The position numbers were made by a program, and so were the translations under genes. 64,000 nt of DNA, from assembly GCF_000336575.1 (NCBI RefSeq), contig NZ_AOPO01000009.1, positions 62,001-126,000 of the forward strand, in the 5' to 3' direction. Under the pieces are notes generated by a model. That model worked only from the letters and a program-made list of their open reading frames with translations, was not told the DNA's origin and ran no database searches. This document shows positions 17,135 to 23,972 of the stretch, one piece after another. This stretch comes from Vreelandella titanicae BH1. GTDB taxonomy: Bacteria; Pseudomonadota; Gammaproteobacteria; Pseudomonadales; Halomonadaceae. Within the stretch, counting starts at the first letter, position 1, and each line of letters begins with the position of its first letter.

Positions 17135-17698
17135 TTAAAAAGCTGAATTGGAGCTGTGAATCGCGTTTGATTTTTCTTTGACGATCAAACTGTGCAAATT
17201 AAAGGCTTTCACGACAGTATCTGCGACGTGATCAGCTAAGGCTTCATTGAAGTTGAGTTTTCCGTTTATAACTTTCGCCCAGCGGCAGTCCGCAGCATCA
17301 TCACCAGGCCGTAGCTCGCCATCAACGTAGTGACATAAAAGGGCAACCAAGGCGAAGTGGTGGTGACTTCCCTCTGGGTCATATCCGATTACTTCTACTA
17401 CATCAATTAACGGTCCTACCAATGCTGTGATACCGGTTTCCTCCATTAATTCGCGCTTTGCTGCACAATGTAGGCTTTCTCCCGGTTCCACTGATCCTCC
17501 GGGGAAGCCCCAAGTGCCCCGTTGAGGTTCTTTACTGCGTTGGACGAGGAGAACTTCATTATTACGCAGAGTTACGGCGATTGCTGCCAAGCGTGGCTTG
17601 GCAAGTACGGAGTTCAGGCGGTTTTTATCAGACGTGTTAAAAGGGGAGGTACTACTGAGCGTAGATGCGTTAGCGGGCGTTGAGTTACCTTGCGACAC
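17135..17698 (-). CDS. Nudix hydrolase, first gene of the TPP-riboswitch operon
   Basis: 187 aa from GTG 17698. The Nudix box covers about residues 68-90 (G68, E74, R82, E83, E86, E87, G89), preceded by VLLVQRSKEPQRGTWGFPGG, as in ADP-ribose/NADH/8-oxo-dGTP type hydrolases. The first 35 residues are Ser/Thr/Asn-rich and not conserved. GTG 17698 has AGGAG (17709-17705) 6 nt upstream. The ATG at 17713 would add five residues but has no ribosome binding site. Possible jobs are hydrolysis of the product nucleotide, or detoxification of a pyrophosphorylated pyrimidine analogue, as known for some HMP-PP hydrolases. Confidence 0.88.
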   Translation of the reverse strand: MSQGNSTPANASTLSSTSPFNTSDKNRLNSVLAKPRLAAIAVTLRNNEVLLVQRSKEPQRGTWGFPGGSVEPGESLHCAAKRELMEETGITALVGPLIDVVEVIGYDPEGSHHHFALVALLCHYVDGELRPGDDAADCRWAKVINGKLNFNEALADHVADTVVKAFNLHSLIVKEKSNAIHSSNSAF

Positions 17699-17731
17699 GA
17701 TACACTCCTGCATTGAGATTCGGATAATACA

Positions 17732-17782
17732 GGCGTAGGTGTCAAAACAGGTTCATATATGGTTTATGTCCGTTCCTACGCC
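17732..17782 (-). promoter_or_regulatory. Predicted expression platform of the TPP riboswitch
   Basis: On the transcribed strand the aptamer's 3' segment GGCGTAGG (17782-17775) is exactly complementary to CCTACGCC (17739-17732), 35 nt downstream and 18 nt before the ATG at 17713. Pairing of these would open the aptamer's closing region, while TPP binding would free the downstream strand. No U tract follows, so control may be at translation or through Rho. This is inferred from complementarity alone. Confidence 0.5.
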
Positions 17783-17854
17783 GGTATCAGCCGGATCAGG
17801 TTCAAAGGGTTTGGATAACTCCATCTCAGCCTGAATAACAGGCACCCCTCGGAA
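17768..17854 (-). promoter_or_regulatory. TPP riboswitch (THI element)
   Basis: Read on the minus strand, all conserved blocks occur in order and spacing: GAGGGGTGCC, a GCCTG-TTATT-CAGGC helix, GGCTGAGAT, then CCCTTTGAACCTGATC, the CGG-CTGATA-CCG helix, and GGCGTAGGAACGG. This is the standard thiamin-pyrophosphate aptamer. It precedes a Nudix, thymidylate-synthase-like and methyltransferase operon rather than a thiamin biosynthesis or transport gene, which makes the target operon thiamin-related by regulation. Expression is expected to fall when TPP is plentiful. Confidence 0.96.
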
Positions 17855-17860
17855 AAGTTA

Positions 17861-17889
17861 CTGTTACTATGAGTTTTAGTATAAGTCAA
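17861..17889 (-). promoter_or_regulatory. Candidate sigma-70 promoter of the riboswitch operon
   Basis: On the minus strand TTGACT (17889-17884) and TAACAG (17866-17861) are separated by 17 nt. Transcription would begin about 6-8 nt further on, right at the 5' edge of the TPP aptamer. The -35 is good and the -10 moderate. Confidence 0.5.
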
Positions 17890-17959
17890 TATTTGGGGGG
17901 CAATTCAATGCGGCGGCTTGGCGGACGCCGGGCGGTTTTGACACCTTCTTCGCACACTT

Positions 17960-18007
17960 GGCTAACGGCTAACGGCTAACGGCTAACGGCTAACGGCTAA
18001 CGGCTAA
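17960..18007. repeat. Heptanucleotide tandem repeat (GGCTAAC)7 at the 3' end of cmoB
   Basis: Seven perfect copies of GGCTAA(C) run head to tail; the last lacks its final C. The tract contains the cmoB stop codon: on the minus strand the unit reads TTAGCCG, so the frame shifts each copy and TAG appears after LAVSR. Changes in copy number at the distal side would leave the protein unchanged. This is a likely slippage-prone tract between cmoB and the riboswitch operon. Confidence 0.92.
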
Positions 18008-19018
18008 TTGGCCCGGCTTATTCGCCAAAATCACCGCCCGCCGCGGTGCAGGGTAGCCTTCAATGGTGCGGGTGCGGTCGTTGGGGTCGAGAAAATCAGC
18101 CAACGATTGGTAGGTCATCCACTCCGTCGAGCGCTGCTCGTCTAACGTGGTAACGGCTTCATCGACCACGCGCACGTTGGTAAAGCCGCAGCGCTCCAGC
18201 CAGTGGCAGAGTGCTTGAGAAGAGGGCAGGAAGTAGACGTTGGGCATGGCGGCGTAACGTTCGCCGGGCACAAATACGGTCTGCTCGTCGCCTTCGACTA
18301 CCAGGGTTTCTAGCACCAGCTCGCCGCCCGGAACTAACGCGGCTTTTAGCTGCTGAAGATGTTCCAACGGGGCAGGGCGATGGTAGAGCACGCCCATGGA
18401 AAATACCGTATCGAAAAAGCCCAGGTTCTCCGGCACATCTTCTATACCCACTGGTAAAAACTGCGTTCTGCCGTCATCGGTATCGCCGACGAAGTGGCGT
18501 ACCGCCTGAAATTGCCAGTAGAAGCGCGGCGAAGGGTCAATTACTAATACGAAAGCAGCCCCTGCCCCAGCCATCCGCCAGGCGTGGTAACCGCTGCCAC
18601 CCCCCACGTCGAGTACCTTACGGTATTTTAGCGGCGCCAAGTGGGGAGCCACTCTCTGCCACTTCCAGTCCGAGCGCCACTCGGTATCAATATGAATGCC
18701 ACCCAGTTGAAAAGGGCCCTTTCGCCAGGGGGCGAGTTTTCTTAGCAGGTTAAAACACTGGCGCTGCTGGCTATCGCTAAGATCGAGATCAACGCTGACG
18801 GTGTCGCTGTTTAAATCCACGCGCCGCTCAGCGGGCAGCGCCGGAAGCTTGGCCACGGCTTTTTCCCAGGCGGATAAATCGCCGTGGCGGTTACGGTCAA
18901 GCCCGTGAGCTAACTGCTCGGGTAGCTTCGCTAGCCAGGGCGTTAGCGAGGCATCAAGCGTGGCTTGATCTAAAAACGCCTGATAAATTGCGCGATGATC
19001 GTCGGGTAGTGGCGCCAC
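17990..19018 (-). CDS. cmoB: tRNA U34 carboxymethyltransferase
   Basis: 342 aa. CmoB transfers the carboxymethyl group of carboxy-SAM to 5-hydroxyuridine at tRNA position 34, giving the cmo5U wobble base. Family signatures include APWRKGPFQLGGIHIDTEWR, the SAM motif VLDVGGGSGYH and MGVLYHRPAPLEHL. The start is GTG 19018, preceded by AAGGAGG that overlaps the end of cmoA. The last five residues (LAVSR) come from the heptanucleotide repeat and are probably not functional. Confidence 0.95.
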   Translation of the reverse strand: MAPLPDDHRAIYQAFLDQATLDASLTPWLAKLPEQLAHGLDRNRHGDLSAWEKAVAKLPALPAERRVDLNSDTVSVDLDLSDSQQRQCFNLLRKLAPWRKGPFQLGGIHIDTEWRSDWKWQRVAPHLAPLKYRKVLDVGGGSGYHAWRMAGAGAAFVLVIDPSPRFYWQFQAVRHFVGDTDDGRTQFLPVGIEDVPENLGFFDTVFSMGVLYHRPAPLEHLQQLKAALVPGGELVLETLVVEGDEQTVFVPGERYAAMPNVYFLPSSQALCHWLERCGFTNVRVVDEAVTTLDEQRSTEWMTYQSLADFLDPNDRTRTIEGYPAPRRAVILANKPGQLAVSR

Positions 19019-19020
19019 CT

Positions 19021-19764
19021 TTAACCCTCCTTAAACGCAATCAGCGAGGCAAAGTTAAGGTACTGGAACCAGGTCATCGAACGTGGAAAACCTGCTTGTT
19101 TCAAACGACCATGAAGTGCATCGAGGGTATCCGGCACCAGTACGTTCTCAAGAGCGGTGCGCTTCTGGCTGATTTCCAGATCACTGTAGCCATTGGCGCG
19201 CTTGAAATCGTGGTAGCGTTCTACCCGCCAGGCGTTGTCGCGCTCGTCGGCGTCGACGGTTTTCTCCGAGAGAATCAGCACGCCGCCGGGTTCCAGCGCT
19301 GCATAAAGCCGCGCCAGTAGTGCATCGCGGTCGGCGGCGGGTAGAAACTGTAGGGTAAAATTGAGAATGATCATGCCCGAAGATGCATACTCGAGGGTAC
19401 GAATGTCGGCTTCTTCGACCTGCATAGCGTACGCTGGGCACTCGTCAGCAAAGGTTTGCCGAGCCTGGGCGACCATGGCGGGCGATAGGTCAACGCCCGT
19501 ATAGCGAAAGGCGTCAGGCGCCAGCGCCCCTGCCAGCGCAAGGCCGGAAGCGCCCAGAGAGCAGCCCAAATCATAGACATGGGCGCCATGGCGCAGGTGG
19601 CGCTGGGCAATTAAGCTCAACATGCCGAGAATTTGCCCGTAGCCGGGTACCGATCGGCGGATCATGTCAGGAAAGCAAGCGACCACCTTTTCGTCGAAAG
19701 AGAACCGCGCGACTCGGTCAAGGGGTGTCGAAAAGATAGCGTCACGGTAAGATGCATCACTCAT
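19021..19764 (-). CDS. cmoA: Carboxy-S-adenosyl-L-methionine synthase
   Basis: 247 aa from ATG 19764. CmoA makes carboxy-SAM from SAM and prephenate for CmoB. The start MSDASYRDAIFSTPLDRVARF, FDEKVVACFPDMIRRSVPGY and motif VYDLGCSLGASGLAL are characteristic. The frame stays open 49 codons further upstream, but that part runs into the palindromic control region and lacks homology to the family. The stop is 2 bp from the cmoB start, so both are translated together. Confidence 0.95.
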   Translation of the reverse strand: MSDASYRDAIFSTPLDRVARFSFDEKVVACFPDMIRRSVPGYGQILGMLSLIAQRHLRHGAHVYDLGCSLGASGLALAGALAPDAFRYTGVDLSPAMVAQARQTFADECPAYAMQVEEADIRTLEYASSGMIILNFTLQFLPAADRDALLARLYAALEPGGVLILSEKTVDADERDNAWRVERYHDFKRANGYSDLEISQKRTALENVLVPDTLDALHGRLKQAGFPRSMTWFQYLNFASLIAFKEG

Positions 19765-19816
19765 GGGCAAGCCGGGATCATGGAAAAGGCGTGCTAGTTT
19801 ACGCGCCCTTAATTGA

Positions 19817-19865
19817 CTAGAACAGGCCTGTCTAGCACAGACTCGTTTAGAACAGCCCTGTTTAA
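19817..19865. promoter_or_regulatory. Two phased palindromes between cmoA and pgi
   Basis: AGAACAGGCCTGTCT (19819-19833) and AGAACAGCCCTGTTT (19849-19863) are near-palindromes with centres 30 bp apart, about three helical turns. A third half-like AACCTGTTTAA follows at 19873. They lie in the divergent region and could be operators for pgi, cmoA or both. The arrangement does not fit the LexA consensus. No cognate regulator is in the window. Confidence 0.45.
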
Positions 19866-19923
19866 GGTTATTAACCTGTTTAATGAACCCCGCTGCAAGG
19901 ATCGACGCCACTGGAGAAGCTAA

Positions 19924-21606
19924 ATGGCCTCAGCATCAAGCGCTACACCCGATACGTTACCGGCATGGCAGACGTTAAAGCATCACGCTGAAACGCTGCA
20001 GCACGTTCACTTGAAAACGCTGTTTGGCACCGAGCCTTCCCGGTGGGAGAGCTTTACTCGCCAGGTGGCGGGCTTGACGCTGGATCTTTCCAAGCAGCGC
20101 TGGGATGACGATACGCTCGAGCATCTGTTTACGCTGGCCAGTGAAGCGGGCGTACCCTCTGCCATTGAGGCGCTGTTGAGCGGTAAGCGAGTGAACGTCA
20201 GCGAAAACCGCCCGGCGTTACATACGGCGCTGCGTTTACCCGCCGATGCGACGCTTGAGGTTGAGGGGGAAGATATCGTCGCTGCCGTGCATGAAAGCCT
20301 TGCCCAAATGGAGCGCTTGGTCAGCCGGCTGCACGCAGGGCAGTGGCGTGGTGCCACCGGCAAGCCGATTCGGCATGTGGTTAACCTGGGTGTTGGCGGT
20401 TCAGATCTAGGCCCACTAATGGTCACCCATGCCTTGGCAGATTTCCGACCCAAAGATATTCATCCGGTTGAGGTGCATTTTGCCTCCACCATGGATGGCT
20501 CCCAGTTAGCGGACTATCTGAGCCGGTTGAATCCTGAAACCACTATCTTTGTGTTGTCATCCAAGTCGTTCACCACCATTGATACACTTTCCAACGCTAA
20601 CACCGCACGGGAGTGGTTACTTAGCCGCTTGACCCAGCATGGTGCGACGCCGATTAGCGCTGAGTTGGTGGTGCGTCAGCACTTTATTGGTGTGTCGGCG
20701 AGCCCTGAGAAAATGACCGAGTGGGGCATTGCTGACGATCATCAATTAACCTTCTGGGAGTGGGTAGGCGGGCGCTACTCGCTATGGGGCACCATTGGTT
20801 TACCCATTGCGCTGGTGGTTGGGATGGCGAATTTCCGCGAGTTTTTAGCCGGTGCGCACGCCATGGATCGCCATTTTGCTGAGGCAGAAATGGCGGAGAA
20901 CCTGCCCGTGCTGCTGGCGTTAGCGGGAATCTGGAATGTCAACTTCCTGGATATCCGTGCGCACTCCATTCTGCCCTACGATGGGCGCTTGGAGTATTTC
21001 GCCGCCTATCTTGAACAGCTTGAGATGGAGTCCAACGGCAAGTCGGTTACCCGTCAAGGCCAGCCGATTAACTACTCCACCTGCCCTGTGCTCTGGGGGC
21101 AGCTTGGCCCCAACGCCCAGCATGCGTTTTATCAGCTATTGCATCAGGGCACTCAACCGGTGGTGTGTGATTTTATCGCGCCGCTCAAGCGCTACGATGA
21201 GGTGGAAGATCCAGATACCCGCCGCCACCTTAAAACCCAGCATCGCCTGGCACTGGCCAACTGTTTTGCGCAGTCCCGCGTATTAATGCTTGGTGATGAC
21301 GCTTTGGAAGACGACGGCCCACGGCCAGAGCACAAGCGTTATCGGGGTAACCAGCCCTCGACGACGGTGCTGCTTGACCAGCTCACTCCAGCGACCCTGG
21401 GTTCGCTTATCGCCCTTTACGAGCACAAAGTCTTTGTTCAGGCGGTGATTTGGGATATCAACCCGTTCGATCAGTGGGGCGTTGAGCTAGGCAAACAGAT
21501 TGCCACGGATACCCAAAAAATTATCGACCATGAGGGAGATCTATCGCGGATGGATGCTTCCAGTAAGGGATTGATTGAAGCATTTTGGGCGGCTGAGCAG
21601 GAGTGA
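19924..21606 (+). CDS. pgi: Glucose-6-phosphate isomerase
   Basis: 560 aa, full length. It interconverts glucose 6-phosphate and fructose 6-phosphate in the cytoplasm. Signatures are VVNLGVGGSDLGP (about 156-168), SSKSFTTIDTLSNA, GGRYSLWGTIGLP and the C-terminal NPFDQWGVELGK. GGAGAAG precedes ATG 19924. It is monocistronic by position, followed by a 345-bp gap that holds a large repeat element. Confidence 0.97.
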   Translation: MASASSATPDTLPAWQTLKHHAETLQHVHLKTLFGTEPSRWESFTRQVAGLTLDLSKQRWDDDTLEHLFTLASEAGVPSAIEALLSGKRVNVSENRPALHTALRLPADATLEVEGEDIVAAVHESLAQMERLVSRLHAGQWRGATGKPIRHVVNLGVGGSDLGPLMVTHALADFRPKDIHPVEVHFASTMDGSQLADYLSRLNPETTIFVLSSKSFTTIDTLSNANTAREWLLSRLTQHGATPISAELVVRQHFIGVSASPEKMTEWGIADDHQLTFWEWVGGRYSLWGTIGLPIALVVGMANFREFLAGAHAMDRHFAEAEMAENLPVLLALAGIWNVNFLDIRAHSILPYDGRLEYFAAYLEQLEMESNGKSVTRQGQPINYSTCPVLWGQLGPNAQHAFYQLLHQGTQPVVCDFIAPLKRYDEVEDPDTRRHLKTQHRLALANCFAQSRVLMLGDDALEDDGPRPEHKRYRGNQPSTTVLLDQLTPATLGSLIALYEHKVFVQAVIWDINPFDQWGVELGKQIATDTQKIIDHEGDLSRMDASSKGLIEAFWAAEQE

Positions 21607-21647
21607 GCGGTGCAATTTTGTCGCTAGTATATTGTGAGCACATACAG

Positions 21648-21812
21648 AAAGGGCGCCGTGGATAAGTCGTAGAGGGGGTCATTTGCCATGGCCGGAATAT
21701 GTTCCATACAATTCCGGCATTTCCGCCGTCCATGGCGGGCAGATGGCAAATGTAGCGCCCAGGGATGGGGTTACAGCGCCCCCTCGTAGACTTATCGACG
21801 GGGAAGCCCTTT
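21648..21812. repeat. Large palindromic intergenic repeat, copy 1
   Basis: This 165-bp imperfect palindrome has outer arms AAAGGGC/GCCCTTT and GATAAGTC/GACTTATC, then GAGGGGG/CCCCCTC, and an inner core with CATTTGCCATGG and CAGATGGCAAATG. The same core recurs at 49938-50083 in opposite orientation, where outer arms differ in sequence but still pair. Conservation of pairing with changed arms suggests a folded element. It carries no reading frame. It fills the pgi-parE gap and could be a MITE-like or REP-type element. Confidence 0.8.
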
Positions 21813-21951
21813 CCGCTTTGCCATTGATAAGCATGGCTAGATATACAGCTTTTTGCTTTTCCGCTATCCTGTGCCTCTTTGCAAGTCGGCAATGACACTT
21901 TTCAGCATTTGATATGGCTGCCAGTACGATTTTTCAGGGAACCGACGTTAC

Positions 21952-23847
21952 ATGACCCAGTTTGATGCCTCTCAGTACGGCGCGAGTTCCATCGAAGTCC
22001 TGTCGGGCCTCGAGCCGGTACGTAAGCGTCCCGGTATGTATACCGACACCACACGCCCCAACCACCTTGCTCAAGAAGTGATTGATAACAGCGTCGATGA
22101 AGCGCTAGCGGGCCACGCCACCATGATTAACGTCGTGCTGCATAGCGACGGCGGGATTGAGGTGCAGGATAATGGCCGTGGTATGCCCATCGACCTACAC
22201 CCTGAACACGGTGTTTCGGGCGTTGAACTGATATTTACCAAATTGCACTCGGGTGGCAAATTCTCCTCCACTAGCTACCGCTTCTCCGGCGGCCTACACG
22301 GGGTAGGTGTCTCGGTGGTTAATGCGCTATCGCGCCGGTTGGATGTCGAAGTTACCCGGGATGGGGCACGCCATGCCATGGCCTTCGAGTTCGGTGAGAA
22401 AGTCGAAGAGCTGCATGAAATTGGTAAAGCCCCCAAGCGGGCAAGTGGCACTTTGGTGCGTTTCTGGCCGGATGAGAGCTACTTCGATAGCCCCAAGTTA
22501 GCGCTAACCCGGTTGAAACACCTGCTGCGTGCCAAAGCGGTGCTGTGTCCCGGCTTGAAAGTCACGCTGGTAGAACCTGACGGCACTTCCACAGAGTGGG
22601 AGTTCGCCGATGGTTTGCGCGACTACTTAGTTGAAGCCACCGATGGTTATGAAGTACTGCCCAAGGAGCCTTTTGTAGGCCACTTCAATGACGACGAGCA
22701 CGGTGTCGATTGGGCGATTCAATGGCTACCAGAAGGCGGCGAAGCGCTGCTGGAGAGCTACGTTAACCTTATTCCCACCCCTCAGGGCGGTACCCATGTA
22801 AACGGCTTTCGTTCCGGGCTGCTGGACGCGCTGCGGGAATTCTGCGAATACCGCAACTTGTTGCCCCGCGGCATCAAACTCACCGCTGATGACCTTTGGG
22901 AGCGCACCTCCTTTGTGCTCTCAGTGAAGATGCTCGACCCGCAGTTTGCCGGGCAAACCAAAGAGCGGCTGTCATCGCGCACGATTGCCGGTTTTGTTTC
23001 CGGCGTGGTTAAAGATGCTTTCTCGCTATGGCTGAACCACCATGTGGATCAAGCCGAAGCGATTGCCGAGCTGGTCATCAGCGCGGCGCAAAATCGCCAG
23101 AAAAAAGCCAAAAAAGTCGCCCGTAAAAAGGTCACGTCCGGCCCGGCCTTGCCCGGTAAGCTAGCGGACTGCTCCGGCCAAGACCCTGCCCAGAGTGAGC
23201 TGTTTTTGGTCGAAGGGGACTCCGCTGGCGGCAGTGCCAAGCAGGCGCGTAACCGCGAGACCCAGGCGATACTGCCCCTGCGCGGTAAGATCCTGAATAC
23301 CTGGGAAGTGGAAACCCACGATATCTACGGTTCCCAGGAGGTGCACGATATCGCCGTCGCCATTGGCGCTGACCCCGGCAGCGCCGATCTGGAAAAGCTG
23401 CGCTATCACAAGATCTGTATTCTCGCCGATGCCGACTCCGATGGCTTGCACATTGCCACGCTACTGTGCGCGCTGTTTGTACGCCATTTTCCGAGCCTGG
23501 TAGACGCAGGCCATGTGTATGTCGCCATGCCACCTCTTTACCGTATCGATCTGGGTAAAGAAGTGCACTACGCCCTGGATGAGAGCGAAAAAGCCGCCAT
23601 TCTCAAGCAACTGGCCAATAAGCGTGGCACACCTAATGTGCAGCGCTTTAAAGGTCTGGGTGAGATGAGCCCGCTACAGCTACGTGAAACCACCATGTCG
23701 ACGGAAACCCGTCGCCTTGTGCAACTGACGTTGACCGTCGGCGACGGCACCATGGAAATGATGGATATGCTGCTGGCCAAGAAGCGTGCCGGTGATCGCA
23801 AAAAATGGCTGGAAGATTACGGCAATCTTGCCGATATCGAAGTGTAG
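21952..23847 (+). CDS. parE: DNA topoisomerase IV subunit B
   Basis: 631 aa. GHKL ATPase domain with PGMYTDTTRPNHLAQEVIDN, DNGRGMP and GGLHGVGVSVVNAL; transducer domain; TOPRIM with EGDSAGGSAKQARNR and DADSDGLHI; C-terminal FKGLGEMSP. With ParC it decatenates daughter chromosomes. The residues of the usual quinolone-resistance region look wild type. It is separated from parC by a chemoreceptor gene. Confidence 0.97.
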   Translation: MTQFDASQYGASSIEVLSGLEPVRKRPGMYTDTTRPNHLAQEVIDNSVDEALAGHATMINVVLHSDGGIEVQDNGRGMPIDLHPEHGVSGVELIFTKLHSGGKFSSTSYRFSGGLHGVGVSVVNALSRRLDVEVTRDGARHAMAFEFGEKVEELHEIGKAPKRASGTLVRFWPDESYFDSPKLALTRLKHLLRAKAVLCPGLKVTLVEPDGTSTEWEFADGLRDYLVEATDGYEVLPKEPFVGHFNDDEHGVDWAIQWLPEGGEALLESYVNLIPTPQGGTHVNGFRSGLLDALREFCEYRNLLPRGIKLTADDLWERTSFVLSVKMLDPQFAGQTKERLSSRTIAGFVSGVVKDAFSLWLNHHVDQAEAIAELVISAAQNRQKKAKKVARKKVTSGPALPGKLADCSGQDPAQSELFLVEGDSAGGSAKQARNRETQAILPLRGKILNTWEVETHDIYGSQEVHDIAVAIGADPGSADLEKLRYHKICILADADSDGLHIATLLCALFVRHFPSLVDAGHVYVAMPPLYRIDLGKEVHYALDESEKAAILKQLANKRGTPNVQRFKGLGEMSPLQLRETTMSTETRRLVQLTLTVGDGTMEMMDMLLAKKRAGDRKKWLEDYGNLADIEV

Positions 23848-23879
23848 GTAAAAGCAGACAAGCGTTAACAAGCCGTTGT

Positions 23880-23906
23880 TACAGTAACGCGTACTTTAGC
23901 CGATAG
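23880..23906 (+). promoter_or_regulatory. Candidate sigma-28 (FliA) promoter of the chemoreceptor gene
   Basis: TACAGTAA (23880-23887), 11 nt, then GCCGATAG (23899-23906) fit the flagellar consensus TAAAGTTT-N11-GCCGATAA at 5 of 8 and 7 of 8 positions. It lies 66 bp upstream of the chemoreceptor start and 32 bp after parE, which agrees with FliA control of chemotaxis genes. Confidence 0.55.
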
Positions 23907-23972
23907 TTGGATGTAGAGCTTACATACTAAAAAGACGTAATAAACGTACATTCATACATAAGGGGAAGGCTT

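Noticed and set aside
15322..17713. DNA-hypermodification or phage-derived module
   Set aside because: A hydroxymethylase-like enzyme and methyltransferase might suggest this, but no phage, glycosyltransferase or restriction gene is near, and the TPP riboswitch points to thiamin metabolism.
18211..18753. 180-codon plus-strand frame inside cmoB
   Set aside because: It is antisense to cmoB, arginine- and proline-rich, and typical of a high-GC shadow frame.
19817..19865. LexA boxes
   Set aside because: CTGT and ACAG occur, but not with the 8-bp spacing of the gammaproteobacterial LexA site.
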